From NCBI GenBank assembly GCA_027620495.1, contig JAQCEA010000005.1:62001-126000 (forward strand): 64,000 bases of DNA. The letters run 5' to 3'. Both the position numbers and the translations under genes were made by a program. Shown here piece after piece: positions 31,292 through 42,107 of this stretch. The notes under the pieces were generated by a model that saw nothing but the letters and a program-made list of their open reading frames with translations, was not told where the DNA came from and made no database searches. The number at the start of each line of letters is the position of its first letter. Positions within the stretch are counted from its first letter, which is position 1. Origin of the DNA: Pseudomonadota bacterium (lineage in GTDB: Bacteria > Pseudomonadota > Alphaproteobacteria > Puniceispirillales > Puniceispirillaceae).

Positions 31292-31417
31292 ATGATTATG
31301 CTTTCTTTCTTTCTTAGCCGGGCTTTCTTAGCCGGGGCGTTCTTCGCTTGGCTGGGCTTAGCTTGGCTGGGCTTAGCTTGGCTGGGCTTTTACAGCTTCA
31401 ATAGTTTATCTGGCTAG
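31292..31417 (+). CDS. Putative 41-aa hydrophobic microprotein with AWLGL repeats
   Basis: A short open frame not listed by usual length cut-offs. AAGGA at 31281-31285 lies six bases before ATG 31292; a second ATG is at 31298. The product starts MIMLSFFLSR, continues hydrophobic (AFLAGAFFAW), then carries three in-frame copies of a 15-base unit that encode A-W-L-G-L/F, and ends YSFNSLSG. It would form one membrane helix with regularly spaced Trp. The repeat length (a multiple of three) keeps the frame open while the other frames hit stops. It is divergent from priA by three bases and about 150 bases before tal. I recognise no family; it may also be a non-coding repeat tract. Confidence 0.4.
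   Translation: MIMLSFFLSRAFLAGAFFAWLGLAWLGLAWLGFYSFNSLSG
31309..31390. repeat. Short tandem repeats between priA and tal
   Basis: Two adjacent 14-base units (CTTTCTTAGCCGGG, 31309-31322 and 31323-31336) are followed after a short gap by three adjacent 15-base units (GCTTGGCTGGGCTTA, 31346-31390, last base changed). The rest of 31289-31568 is unique sequence with no gene other than the putative microprotein. Confidence 0.9.
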
Positions 31418-31568
31418 TTGCCGGGGGCATCATAACATGGCTTGACCCAACACCGAGCATGAAGGTTATAGATTTGCAAGACCGGTTACGGTAAACTGGC
31501 CCTCTCATTTATGCGATGCTTTATCAAAAAGTGCGCAGAGCCATCTGTCCATAGCAGGATTATAAATA

Positions 31569-32222
31569 ATGAAAATTTTTCTTGATAGCGCAGACCTTGA
31601 TGAAATCACCGCGCTTCGTGATACCGGCTTTGTTGACGGTGTGACAACAAACCCCTCACTCATTGCCAAATCGGGCCATAATATTCTTGATAGAATTGCT
31701 GAAATTTGTGCGATTGTTGACGGGCCGGTTAGCGCCGAAGTTACCGCGACTGATTATGACACAATGCTTGCCGAAGGCCGTAAATTGGCCGCCATTGCAC
31801 CAAATGTTGCGGTAAAAGTCCCGCTGACCAAAGCCGGATTGCAAACCTGCCGGACGCTCAGTGATGCGGGAACAAAGGTCAATGTGACGCTGTGTTTCAC
31901 CGCTGGTCAGGCGTTGCTAGCGGCAAAGGCCGGGGCCACATTTATTTCACCTTTTGTGGGTCGGCTTGATGATATTGGCAAAGATGGCATGGGATTGATC
32001 GAAGAGATTTGCACGCTCTATGCAAATTATGATTGCCCTACCGAAGTGTTGGTCGCATCTGTGCGTAGCACGCAACATGTTGTTGATGCCGCGCTGATGG
32101 GGGCGGATGTGGTTACCTTGCCACCAAAAATTCTAACGGCCTTGTATCATCACCCGCTAACCGATAGTGGGCTTGACGCCTTTTTAAAAGATTGGGCAAA
32201 AACCGGGCAGTCAATCCTCTAG
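31569..32222 (+). CDS. tal: Transaldolase, short TalC/FSA type
   Basis: A 217-residue single-domain transaldolase of the pentose-phosphate pathway. It opens [13 protein letters not shown], has [13 protein letters not shown] near residue 24, the Schiff-base lysine K83 in [42 protein letters not shown] and the closing [10 protein letters not shown]. The short length groups it with TalC/fructose-6-phosphate aldolase rather than the 317-residue TalB; transaldolase is the likelier activity in this subgroup. Followed by DUF484 and xerC. Confidence 0.94.
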   Translation: MKIFLDSADLDEITALRDTGFVDGVTTNPSLIAKSGHNILDRIAEICAIVDGPVSAEVTATDYDTMLAEGRKLAAIAPNVAVKVPLTKAGLQTCRTLSDAGTKVNVTLCFTAGQALLAAKAGATFISPFVGRLDDIGKDGMGLIEEICTLYANYDCPTEVLVASVRSTQHVVDAALMGADVVTLPPKILTALYHHPLTDSGLDAFLKDWAKTGQSIL

Positions 32223-32281
32223 CGTGATGATCGGCGGTTCAGACAGCGTCAGCTAAAAGCACCCAAAGGTGGGAGCCGGAA

Positions 32282-32998
32282 ATGACCAAGGATAAATCAG
32301 CAATTTCAGCAGATGATGTTGTGGCCTATATCACCGCACATCCAGACTGTCTGGCGCATCATCCCGATCTTCTTGCCCAATGTCTTGATGCGGCCAAATC
32401 TGTATCGGGTGATAACGCCCATGATCAAGCCAACATTGTGGATTTAAGCCCGGCATTAGCGGCACGGGCGCGTGATGAAGCACGGCGCGCCGGGTTAGCG
32501 CATAAATCACTATTGCATGTGGCAGCTGAAAATATGGTGAGTTGGCGGCGCTTGCATCATGCGACGTTGGGGCTTTTGGCAAGCACTGATCTAGCTGGAT
32601 TATGCCATGTAATTTCAGCCGAATTTCCAGTTATTTTTGATGTCGAAAAATCTGCTTTAATTATCGAATCAGAAACCAGCCATTCCGGCATGGTTGCCGC
32701 CGGGCTTGATGTCCGGCCTGCCGCGCAAATTGCCGCCGCCCTGCATGATCGCACGCTCTATCTAGGCACGCCAAACGAGGCAGGTACAGCGATCATGGGA
32801 CAGGCCGCACCAAGCATGGCCTTGATCAGATTGCCAGACCGTTTGCCAGCACCAGTATCAAATTGCGTGTTACTCCTTGCCGGGAAACATGCGACAAGTT
32901 TTCAACCCGACTTGGGAAGTGATTTACTGGTATTACTGGCGGAAATGGTCGGTGTGACATTGGCAGCCCGGCTTGAATCTTTGGCGGAACCAACATGA
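32282..32998 (+). CDS. DUF484 family protein
   Basis: A 238-residue protein typical of the DUF484 partner of XerC: the N-terminal DVVAYITAHPDCLAHHPDLLAQ motif, a coil-like middle, and a GAF-like C-terminal half ending in LLVLLAEMVGVTLAARLESL. Its function is unknown, but it is coupled to xerC in many proteobacteria. A GGGAGCC stretch lies before the ATG. The stop overlaps the xerC start (ATGA). Confidence 0.9.
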   Translation: MTKDKSAISADDVVAYITAHPDCLAHHPDLLAQCLDAAKSVSGDNAHDQANIVDLSPALAARARDEARRAGLAHKSLLHVAAENMVSWRRLHHATLGLLASTDLAGLCHVISAEFPVIFDVEKSALIIESETSHSGMVAAGLDVRPAAQIAAALHDRTLYLGTPNEAGTAIMGQAAPSMALIRLPDRLPAPVSNCVLLLAGKHATSFQPDLGSDLLVLLAEMVGVTLAARLESLAEPT

Positions 32999-33888
32999 TT
33001 GACGCCGCGCATCGTTCGGCATGGCTGACATGGCTGGCAACTGAAAAGCGCTATGGAGACAACACGCTCGACGCCTATGCCCGCGATCTGGATGATTTTT
33101 CGGCATTTGCCGCCACCACGCCAGCGGCACCCAGCATGATTGACCGACAGATTTTTCGCGGCTGGCTCGCCAATATGGCGGCGCGGCAATTGGCCCTAAC
33201 CACCATCGCAAGGCGGGTGTCGTCCCTGCGCGGCTTTTACCGGTTTTGTGGCCGCCGCCAGCTTCTTGATGTACCCGATCTTAGCTGGCTTCGGTCGCCA
33301 AAACCCAACCGGCCCGTGCCCAAATCACTATCTGCTGATGACGCCAAATCTCTGCTTGCGGCGATTTTTTACCGGCGCGGTGCTGATTGGGTGAAACAAC
33401 GCGATTTTGCCGTTTTGATCCTGCTCTATGGTGCCGGGCTTCGCATTTCCGAAGCACTAGGATTGCGCCGCGGCGACGCCCCACTTGGCGACTGGCTGAC
33501 AATTATCGGCAAAGGCAACAAAACCCGCGAGGTGCCGGTACTTGCCGCGGCGGCCGAAGCTGTTGATGACTATTTGGCAGCCTGTCCGTTTGATGATGGC
33601 CCGTCTGCACCTTTGTTTGTCAGCAGCCGCGGCAGCGCATTAGGCCCGCGGGCGGTACAAAGATTGGTCGAAGATTTGCGGGCCAGCCTTGATTTGCCAG
33701 CGCATGTCACACCGCATGCGCTCAGACATGCCTTTGCCACACATCTTCTTGGCAATGGTGGCGATTTACGGGCGATTCAGGAACTGCTTGGCCATGCCAG
33801 CCTATCAACAACCCAGCGTTATACGCAGGTTGATGAAAGCCATCTGATCCAGATTCATCGTGACACCCACCCCCGGGCGCGGCGCTAA
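32995..33888 (+). CDS. xerC: Tyrosine recombinase XerC
   Basis: Resolves chromosome dimers at dif together with XerD, under FtsK control. The 297-residue protein has the SAM-like N-terminal domain and a full catalytic set: R150 in GAGLRISEALG, the beta-hairpin lysine at about 173-176 in IGKGNKTREVP, H241 and R244 in PHALRHAFATH, H267 in LLGHASLSTTQ and nucleophile Y276 in QRYTQVD. Placement after DUF484 favours XerC over XerD. Its TAA abuts the lpdA stop on the other strand with no bases between. Confidence 0.93.
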   Translation: MIDAAHRSAWLTWLATEKRYGDNTLDAYARDLDDFSAFAATTPAAPSMIDRQIFRGWLANMAARQLALTTIARRVSSLRGFYRFCGRRQLLDVPDLSWLRSPKPNRPVPKSLSADDAKSLLAAIFYRRGADWVKQRDFAVLILLYGAGLRISEALGLRRGDAPLGDWLTIIGKGNKTREVPVLAAAAEAVDDYLAACPFDDGPSAPLFVSSRGSALGPRAVQRLVEDLRASLDLPAHVTPHALRHAFATHLLGNGGDLRAIQELLGHASLSTTQRYTQVDESHLIQIHRDTHPRARR

Positions 33889-35298
33889 CTACATATGAAT
33901 GGCGCGGCCATCAACGGCCAATGCCGCCTCTTTTACCGCTTCATTCAATGTCGGGTGGCCATGACAGGTACGGGCGATATCTTCGGCCGAAGCGCCAAAC
34001 GCCATCGCCGCGGCGCATTCATGAATTACCGTACCAGCCTCATGCCCGATAATATGCACGCCAAGCACCTTGTCGGTGCGGCTACAAGCCAGGATTTTAA
34101 CAAACCCATCGCTATGGCCTTGGGCGCGAGCGCGGCTGTTCGCTGAAAACGGAAAGACGCCTTTTTTATAGTCAATATTGGCGACTTTCAGCGTCTCTTC
34201 ACTTTGCCCCAGCGTGGCAATTTCTGGGGCGGTATAAACGATGCCGGGTACCAGACTATAATCGACATGGCCAGCTTTACCCGCCATCATTTCAGCCGCA
34301 GCCACCGCATCTTCTTCAGCCTTGTGCGCCAGCATTGGCCCCTCGATCACATCACCGATGGCATAGACATCATCTAGGCTGGTTTCAAATCGCGAATCAA
34401 CTGCAATCCGGCCGCGTTCGGTCAAGACAATCCCGGCCGCCTCTAGACCAAGACCATCGGTTGCCGGATGCCGACCAACCGATACCAATGCAATGTCAGC
34501 GCTGATCAATTCAGACCTGCCGCCATCTGCAGGTTCCACAGTCAGCGTGACCCCAGTTTTTGATGATTTTGCCTGTTTTACCGCTGTACTCAAACGGAAA
34601 GACAATCCCTGTTTTTTGGCAATCGCCATGAATTTTTTAGCAATTTCATCATCCATGCCAGGCAGGATGCGCGGCAGAAATTCAATCACTTCAACTTTGG
34701 CACCAAGCCGGGCCCATACAGTGCCAAGCTCTAGCCCGATATAACCTGCACCAATCACCACCAATTTTTTTGGACATTTGGTCAGACTTAACGCGCCAGT
34801 AGAACTGACGATGTGTTTTTCATCAATGGTGATGCCGGGCAAGCTAGAGGCGTGACTGCCGGTGGCAATCATAATTTTTTCCGATTTGTAGCTGCCTTTG
34901 TCTTTGCCATCGACAATCGTCACGGCACCAGAACCATCAATCCGCGCGGTGCCTTCAAGCCGGGTGATTTTGTTTTTCTTGAACAAAAAATCAATGCCTG
35001 TGGTCAGCCCCGACACAATATCTGATTTGGACTGCATCATCGCTGCCAAATCAAGTTTGACCGACCCAATGGCCACACCCATGCTGGCCAAATGGCCGGA
35101 TGCCGCATTGGCATAATGTTCAGATGCATGAAGCAATGCCTTTGACGGAATACAGCCAACATTCAGGCAGGTGCCACCAAGGCTAGCGCGTTTTTCAATA
35201 CAGGCAACGCGCATGCCTAATTGTGCCGCACGAATGGCCCCCACATACCCACCAGGGCCAGCCCCAATGACAATTAGGTCAAAATTTTCATTGCTCAT
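33889..35298 (-). CDS. lpdA: Dihydrolipoyl dehydrogenase (E3)
   Basis: FAD enzyme of 469 aa that reoxidises dihydrolipoyl groups with NAD. Motifs: the FAD site DLIVIGAGPGGYVGAIRAAQLG, the redox disulfide C44-C49 in GGTCLNVGCIPSK, the NAD site VVIGAGYIGLELGTVWARLG, YAIGDVIEGPMLAHKAEEDA and the C-terminal CHGHPTLNEAVKEAAL with the His-Glu pair. It is third in sucA-sucB-lpdA, so it serves the 2-oxoglutarate dehydrogenase complex. Confidence 0.97.
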   Translation of the reverse strand: MSNENFDLIVIGAGPGGYVGAIRAAQLGMRVACIEKRASLGGTCLNVGCIPSKALLHASEHYANAASGHLASMGVAIGSVKLDLAAMMQSKSDIVSGLTTGIDFLFKKNKITRLEGTARIDGSGAVTIVDGKDKGSYKSEKIMIATGSHASSLPGITIDEKHIVSSTGALSLTKCPKKLVVIGAGYIGLELGTVWARLGAKVEVIEFLPRILPGMDDEIAKKFMAIAKKQGLSFRLSTAVKQAKSSKTGVTLTVEPADGGRSELISADIALVSVGRHPATDGLGLEAAGIVLTERGRIAVDSRFETSLDDVYAIGDVIEGPMLAHKAEEDAVAAAEMMAGKAGHVDYSLVPGIVYTAPEIATLGQSEETLKVANIDYKKGVFPFSANSRARAQGHSDGFVKILACSRTDKVLGVHIIGHEAGTVIHECAAAMAFGASAEDIARTCHGHPTLNEAVKEAALAVDGRAIHM

Positions 35299-35356
35299 GA
35301 CTGCAGCCTATCATCTGTTATTATTTTTTCTATGCGCCGCTGCCAGCGTTGTCAGT

Positions 35357-36643
35357 TTATACACCAAGCAATAAACGGCGCGGGTCTTCAACCACATCTT
35401 TGATACGTTTCAAGAACGATACCGCCTCGCGGCCATCAATAATGCGATGGTCATAAGATAATGCCAGATACATCATTGGCCTAATCACAATCTGATCATC
35501 AACCACAACCGGGCGCTTATCGATCTTATGCATGCCCAAAATAGCGCTTTGCGGGGGGTTTAAGATCGGCGTCGACATCAGCGAGCCGTAAACACCACCA
35601 TTCGAAATGGTAAAGGTGCCGCCAGCCATTTCATCAGGTGCGATTTTACCGTCACGCGCACGGGTGCCAAAATCAGCAATGGCTTGTTCGGTTGCGGCCA
35701 GACTCATCGCCCCCGCATCTTTAATCACCGGCACCACAAGCCCCTGCGGCGTGCCAACGGCAACACCAATATTATAATAATTTTTGTAAATGATATCATC
35801 GCCGTCAATTTCGGCATTCACCGCCGGAAATTCACGAAGCGCCTGAATCGCCGCCTGTACAAATACCCCCATGAATCCCAAACGGATATCATGCGCCGTT
35901 TCAAATGCTTCTTTAAAATCGGCGCGCAATTTCATCAGCGCCGACATGTCAACTTCATTGAATGTGGTCAACATGGCCGCGGTGTTTTGTGCCGATTTCA
36001 ACCGGCTGGCAATGACCTTTCGCAATTTTGACATTGGCACGCGTTCTTCGCGCGCGGCATCGACATCACGTGATGGTGCCCGTGATGGCGTGGGTGCTGG
36101 CGCCAATGGCGTGGGTGTGGCGGCGGCAGGTATTGTTGCTGATGGGGCTTTGTTGACCGCATTCAATATATCAGCCTTGGTCAACCGGCCGCCAACACCG
36201 GTTCCGCTGATCCTTGCCGGATCAAGATTATGTTCCGTTACCAAGCGGCGCACTGCTGGCGACAAATGATCATGGCTGGCTGCGGCTGCTGGTGCCATGG
36301 GTGCCGCCGCATCTTGCACAGCTGGTTTTTCAGCCGGCTGTTGAGCTGGCTTTTCAGCAGATGCTTTCGCCTCACTTTTTGCTGGCTTGGACGGGGCGGC
36401 ACCAGCACCTTCTTCCAACCGGGCAAGGATCGCACCCACCTCAACTACAGCGCCTTCAGCCGCCACAATTTCACCAATCTGACCCGCCGCTGGGGCAGGC
36501 ACTTCAAGCGTGACCTTGTCAGTTTCAAGTTCGACAACCGGTTCATCTGCCGCCACATTATCCCCGGTGGTTTTGATCCAGCGCGCCACAGTGGCATCGC
36601 TGACCGACTCACCTAAAGTTGGAACGATAATTTCAATGGCCAT
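35357..36643 (-). CDS. sucB: 2-oxoglutarate dehydrogenase E2, dihydrolipoyl succinyltransferase
   Basis: 428 aa. One N-terminal lipoyl domain with the modified lysine in [17 protein letters not shown], an Ala/Pro/Lys-rich linker, a peripheral-subunit binding domain ([22 protein letters not shown] near residue 130) and the catalytic domain with [29 protein letters not shown] and the active-site [14 protein letters not shown]. Moves succinyl groups to CoA. 72 bases after the sucA stop. Confidence 0.97.
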   Translation of the reverse strand: MAIEIIVPTLGESVSDATVARWIKTTGDNVAADEPVVELETDKVTLEVPAPAAGQIGEIVAAEGAVVEVGAILARLEEGAGAAPSKPAKSEAKASAEKPAQQPAEKPAVQDAAAPMAPAAAASHDHLSPAVRRLVTEHNLDPARISGTGVGGRLTKADILNAVNKAPSATIPAAATPTPLAPAPTPSRAPSRDVDAAREERVPMSKLRKVIASRLKSAQNTAAMLTTFNEVDMSALMKLRADFKEAFETAHDIRLGFMGVFVQAAIQALREFPAVNAEIDGDDIIYKNYYNIGVAVGTPQGLVVPVIKDAGAMSLAATEQAIADFGTRARDGKIAPDEMAGGTFTISNGGVYGSLMSTPILNPPQSAILGMHKIDKRPVVVDDQIVIRPMMYLALSYDHRIIDGREAVSFLKRIKDVVEDPRRLLLGV

Positions 36644-36715
36644 TTCCAGCGCCCTCCTTGCGGTGCCTTCACTTTACGCAAGTCATTATAATAATGACCG
36701 TTTTTAGGTTATGCC

Positions 36716-39631
36716 CTATATCTTTGACTTGGTTGGCAGGTCTAATGCTGCCTCGACCAGATCTTTTTGTTCACGATTATGGCGCGATAATGTGCCGGTT
36801 GCCGGTGATGCGGCGGCGGCCCGACCCACATATGCCAGCCGTTGTTGCGTCATGCCAATCTCGGCCATGATGTCTTCAATGAAATCGCGGACAAATGTCC
36901 AGCCACCCATATTTTTTGGTTCTTCCTGACACCATACGATGCTGGCTTTTGGGGTTTTTTCTAGCATCTCTTTGACAGCTTTGCTGGGGAATGGATATAG
37001 CTGTTCAACACGCAAAATTTCAATATCCCAGGCCGCGGCCGCGTCACGTGCGGCGGCCAGATCATAATAAACTTTGCCGCTACATAAAACGATCCGCTTG
37101 GCCTTGCCATGATTGACCTTGGTATCGCGTTCATCAAGCAACCGATGAAAAGTTGTGCCCGGCCCCATATCGGCCAGATCAGACACACAGGCCTTGTGGC
37201 GCAGCAATGATTTTGGCGTCATCACAACAAGCGGCTTGCGGAAATTACGCCGCAACTGGCGCCGTAACACATGAAAATAATTGGCTGGCGTTGTGCAATT
37301 GACGACCTGCATATTATCTTCGGCGCATAGTTGTAAATACCGTTCAAGACGCGCTGATGAATGTTCTGGGCCTTGGCCTTCATACCCATGCGGCAACAAC
37401 AAAACCAGCCCGTTCATCCGCAACCATTTGGCCTCGCCAGATGAGATAAACTGGTCAACCACTACCTGCGCGCCATTGGCAAAATCACCAAACTGGGCTT
37501 CCCACATCACCAGTGCATTTGGTTCAACAAGGGAAAAGCCATATTCAAAGCCCATAACCGACGCCTCGGAAAGTGGCGAGTCAATCACCTCAAAATAGGC
37601 TTGATCATCGGCTAAATTATTAAGCGGTGTGTAGCGATTTTCCGTGACTTGATCGACAAAAACAGCATGGCGCTGGCTGAATGTCCCACGGCGTGAATCC
37701 TGCCCAGACAATCGAACCGGGTTGCCTTCGATCAAGATAGAGCCAAACGCCAGATGTTCAGCGGTTGCCCAATCAATGCCACTGCCCGTTTTAATGTTAT
37801 CAGCACGGGCGTTGATAATGCGAATGAGCTTTTTGTTCAGCGTCATGTCATCTGGCAAGCTGGTCATGCTGGCGCCAATTTGCCGCAATAAATCGAGATC
37901 AACAGCGGTTTCCCCGCGCCGATCATCGCCATGTGCTGTCACCATGCCCGACCAGTGACCTTCGAGCCAGTCTGCCTTGTTCGGCAGATAATTTGTGCCG
38001 GCATCAAACTCGGCATCCAGATACGCGATACGGTCGTCAATGACCTTTTGCGCTGCGGCTTTATCGATAAGCCCTTCATCAATCAATTGCTGGGCATAAA
38101 GATCGCGTGTTGATGGATGCCTACCGATGGCATCATACATCAAAGGTTGGGTAAAGGCTGGCTCATCACCCTCATTATGACCAAATCGGCGATAACAGAA
38201 CATATCAATGACAACATCCGTGCCAAATGCCTGACGAAATTCTGTTGCGATCCGCGCCACATGTACCACCGCTTCTGGATCATCCCCATTCACATGGAAA
38301 ATCGGCGCCATCACCATTTTGGCGACATCGGTCGGATAGGGTGACGACCGTGAAAATGACGGGCTGGTGGTAAACCCGATTTGATTATTGATGATGACAT
38401 GAATTGTGCCGCCGGTGCGATATCCCCGTAGGGCAGAAAAGGCGAATGTTTCGGCAACAACACCCTGTCCAGCAAATGCCGCATCGCCATGCAGCAAAAT
38501 ACCTAAAACCTTTGTTCGGTCATGATCCTCAAGCTGTTGTTGTTTGGCGCGCACCCGCCCCACGACAACCGGATCAACAATTTCTAGATGCGATGGGTTC
38601 GGCGCTAGTGACAAATGCACACCGGCATTGTCAAAATCTCGATCCGCAGATGCCCCCATGTGATATTTGACATCACCTGATCCACCCGCATCTTCTGGGT
38701 TTGCCGGGTTGCCAAGAAATTCCGAAATAATCGCACGAAACGGCTTTTGCAGGACATTATGCAACACATTCAAGCGACCTCGGTGTGCCATGCCAATCAC
38801 CGCTTCACGCAGGTCAAGTTGGCTACCACGCTTTAAAATTTGTTCCAGCGCCGGGATGACCGCTTCGGCACCATCCATGCCAAACCGCTTGGTGCCAGTG
38901 TATTTTTTATGGAGATAGCGTTCAAATTCTTCGGCATCAACAAGGCGTTCATAAATCGCCATTTTGCCTTTGACGGTAAAATCTGTGTGATTACCGATGG
39001 CTTCAATACGTTCTTGGATCCATGCTTTTTGCGCGGGATCCTGAATATGCATGAATTCAACACCGATTGTCCCGCAATAGGTTTGGCGCAATCGGTCAAT
39101 AATTTCAGTGAGCGTGGCTGTTTCTAGACCCAATACATGATCAATGAAAATAGGGCGGTCCCAATCATCATCGCCAAACCCATAGCTTTTCGGATCAAGT
39201 TCTGGATGAAGCGGCTTATCCTCTAGTGCCAGCGGGTCAAGGTTGGCAATGAGGTGACCACGAATACGATAAGCCCGGATCAGCATCACCGCCCGCAACG
39301 AATCAAGTGTCGCTGCGCGCATGTCGGCGGCATTGATCATCCGCCCCGATACATGGCCTTTGGCCACAGCCTTTATCGACGCATCTGGATCAACCGCTCC
39401 AATAACGCGGCTTTGTTCACGTCCCCAGCTTGGGCCAGCCTCGATATCATCGCCAGCCTGGGCCAAATCACCAAAGGCTTGAAAATAGGCGTTCCAATTT
39501 TGATCAACAGATTTAGGATCGGCCCGCCATGCCCGGTTCATTTCCGCGATAAAGGTCGCATTTGCCCCTGATAACAGGCTGAAATCAATTTGCGCACCAG
39601 CGTCACTCAAAGTCGAAGCAGCATCATCCAT
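36716..39631 (-). CDS. sucA: 2-oxoglutarate dehydrogenase E1
   Basis: Thiamine-diphosphate decarboxylase of 971 aa. The N-terminal FLSGANATFIAEMNRAW and DPKSYGF segments are typical, as are GMAHRGRLNVLHNVL, the HGDAAFAGQGVVAE motif, the ThDP motif region HVNGDDPEAV with NEGDEP, and the C-terminal EQLYPFP and WCQEEPKNMGGWTFV. The gene heads sucA-sucB-lpdA and is preceded by its own promoter-like site. mdh lies upstream with a terminator between; sucC and sucD, usual between them, are missing. Confidence 0.97.
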   Translation of the reverse strand: MDDAASTLSDAGAQIDFSLLSGANATFIAEMNRAWRADPKSVDQNWNAYFQAFGDLAQAGDDIEAGPSWGREQSRVIGAVDPDASIKAVAKGHVSGRMINAADMRAATLDSLRAVMLIRAYRIRGHLIANLDPLALEDKPLHPELDPKSYGFGDDDWDRPIFIDHVLGLETATLTEIIDRLRQTYCGTIGVEFMHIQDPAQKAWIQERIEAIGNHTDFTVKGKMAIYERLVDAEEFERYLHKKYTGTKRFGMDGAEAVIPALEQILKRGSQLDLREAVIGMAHRGRLNVLHNVLQKPFRAIISEFLGNPANPEDAGGSGDVKYHMGASADRDFDNAGVHLSLAPNPSHLEIVDPVVVGRVRAKQQQLEDHDRTKVLGILLHGDAAFAGQGVVAETFAFSALRGYRTGGTIHVIINNQIGFTTSPSFSRSSPYPTDVAKMVMAPIFHVNGDDPEAVVHVARIATEFRQAFGTDVVIDMFCYRRFGHNEGDEPAFTQPLMYDAIGRHPSTRDLYAQQLIDEGLIDKAAAQKVIDDRIAYLDAEFDAGTNYLPNKADWLEGHWSGMVTAHGDDRRGETAVDLDLLRQIGASMTSLPDDMTLNKKLIRIINARADNIKTGSGIDWATAEHLAFGSILIEGNPVRLSGQDSRRGTFSQRHAVFVDQVTENRYTPLNNLADDQAYFEVIDSPLSEASVMGFEYGFSLVEPNALVMWEAQFGDFANGAQVVVDQFISSGEAKWLRMNGLVLLLPHGYEGQGPEHSSARLERYLQLCAEDNMQVVNCTTPANYFHVLRRQLRRNFRKPLVVMTPKSLLRHKACVSDLADMGPGTTFHRLLDERDTKVNHGKAKRIVLCSGKVYYDLAAARDAAAAWDIEILRVEQLYPFPSKAVKEMLEKTPKASIVWCQEEPKNMGGWTFVRDFIEDIMAEIGMTQQRLAYVGRAAAASPATGTLSRHNREQKDLVEAALDLPTKSKI

Positions 39632-39677
39632 AACAGATCGCGTTCCAATAATTGGCTAATAAAATGATTACAATGAC

Positions 39678-39705
39678 AGTCTATGCGGTAATTTTTGTAT
39701 TTCAA
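39678..39705 (-). promoter_or_regulatory. Candidate sucA promoter with inverted repeat
   Basis: On the minus strand TTGAAA (39705-39700), a 16-base spacer and TAGACT (39683-39678) give a plausible sigma-70 site about 45 bases before the sucA ATG. Arms TGCGGT (39684-39689) and ACCGCA (39711-39716) surround the -35 box and could be an operator. Confidence 0.45.
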
Positions 39706-39750
39706 GTTAGACCGCACATAAAATCAATAATCAGGCAGGTGTTTGATACA

Positions 39751-39796
39751 GAAAAAGCCGGTTTAAAAAGGTAATATCCCTCTTTATACCGGCTAT
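39751..39796 (-). terminator. Terminator of mdh
   Basis: On the minus strand AGCCGGT pairs with ACCGGCT, with AAAGAGGG/CCTTTTT pairing further in, followed by TTTTT. It lies just after the mdh stop, so mdh and sucA are separate units. Confidence 0.75.
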
Positions 39797-39821
39797 AATT
39801 CGTAATGATCACAATGGGTTA

Positions 39822-40775
<954 letters not shown>

Positions 40776-40927
40776 TTACTTCCATTGTTGCTTTATCCAG
40801 ATGACGCCGCTTTGGGGAATCACAATCTCGCAGCAACGGCGTGTTGCTGTGGTGTAGCGAACTATCCAAAAACATACAAGGGCAATCACCCAAAATCTGG
40901 AAAAACTCGGCCGCCGCAAAGACCCGT

Positions 40928-42040
40928 CTATGACCCTGTTGTTTGACCACGGGCCACCATCTCACCAAGCCGCGATGCCGTACGGTCAAATTCAAACTGC
41001 CATTGGTGGCCTGCATATAAGTCATCTATATCGGTTGCGGCTGACGCAACCAAAAATCGGCCACGGTCATAAAGCGCATCGATCAACCACATAAATCGCC
41101 GCGCCAGATGTTCATCACTCTCAGTAAATTGCGGTATTTCGGCAAGCACCACCCCAGCAAATCGCCCGGCAATGGCCAGATAATCGCGCGCCGCCAGCGG
41201 TGCATCACAAAAACTGGCAAAACTGGCATAGCCAATATCACCCGCCACTTTTTCGATGGTAATATCACGCCCCGCCACCCGTATGGTCTCGCTGGTCACG
41301 ACCTTGTCATCGGTCACATGCCGGAATGCCACATCAAGCGCGGTTTTTGTGGCCGCATTCAATGGATGATACCAGGTTGGTATTGATGCCAGAACGGTAC
41401 TACGCCAATCAATCCCAGCGCCCAGTTCGACCATATCGCACCGCGATTTCAGCAATTCGATAAAGGGCAAAAAGCGATCCCGATGCAGCCCGTCTTTATA
41501 TAAATCATCCGCATGCCGGTTTGAGGTGGCAACAACGGTGATACCGCGTGCTAGAAGCGACGAAAATAACCGCGCCAAAATCATTGCATCGGCAATATCA
41601 CGCACTTCCATCTCGTCAAAACAGATCACCTGACCGCGCGCCGCCAGCATCTGTGCGGCGGCCTCGATCGGGTCATCATCATCAGCTTGGCGGGCGGCAT
41701 GGATATTGTCTTGGGCCAGCACCATAAAATCATGGAAATGCAACCGCCAGACCGTTGGCGCCGTTTTATGATGCGGCAAGCTGTTGACAAACATATCCAT
41801 CAGCATGGTTTTGCCGCGGCCAACCCCGCCATAAAAATACAGTCCCATCACCGGTTGGGACGGTCGGAGGATTTTTTTGACCCAGTTTTGCGACTGGTGC
41901 CAACAAAGCTTGTCAATCAAATCATCAAGACGTCTGGCCGCCGCCATTTGCGCCTGATCTTCGGTAAAATCACCAGCCGCAATTTTCGCGGCTAATTGAC
42001 GGCTAGGGTATGCTTGCTGGTGGTCTGACGGGTTGGTCAT
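40928..42040 (-). CDS. zapE: ZapE/AFG1-family ATPase
   Basis: A 370-residue AAA-like ATPase with the AFG1 layout: P-loop GGVGRGKTMLMDMF near residue 74, the Walker B CFDEMEVRDIADAMILARLF, and ATSNRHADDLYKDGLHRDRFLPFI. ZapE associates with FtsZ in E. coli; mitochondrial AFG1 helps turnover of respiratory subunits. Its place between sdhB and mdh is the usual alphaproteobacterial setting, which hints at a respiratory role. The precise function here is not shown by sequence. Confidence 0.94.
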   Translation of the reverse strand: MTNPSDHQQAYPSRQLAAKIAAGDFTEDQAQMAAARRLDDLIDKLCWHQSQNWVKKILRPSQPVMGLYFYGGVGRGKTMLMDMFVNSLPHHKTAPTVWRLHFHDFMVLAQDNIHAARQADDDDPIEAAAQMLAARGQVICFDEMEVRDIADAMILARLFSSLLARGITVVATSNRHADDLYKDGLHRDRFLPFIELLKSRCDMVELGAGIDWRSTVLASIPTWYHPLNAATKTALDVAFRHVTDDKVVTSETIRVAGRDITIEKVAGDIGYASFASFCDAPLAARDYLAIAGRFAGVVLAEIPQFTESDEHLARRFMWLIDALYDRGRFLVASAATDIDDLYAGHQWQFEFDRTASRLGEMVARGQTTGS

Positions 42041-42107
42041 CGCAACTTGCCACCTTTACTGGCGTGGTTATCTGCGCGGTACCACCTCGCCAGTGGCGGC
42101 CATACGC

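Noticed and set aside
31309-31390. CRISPR-like array
   Set aside because: Units are only 14-15 bases and directly adjacent with no spacers.
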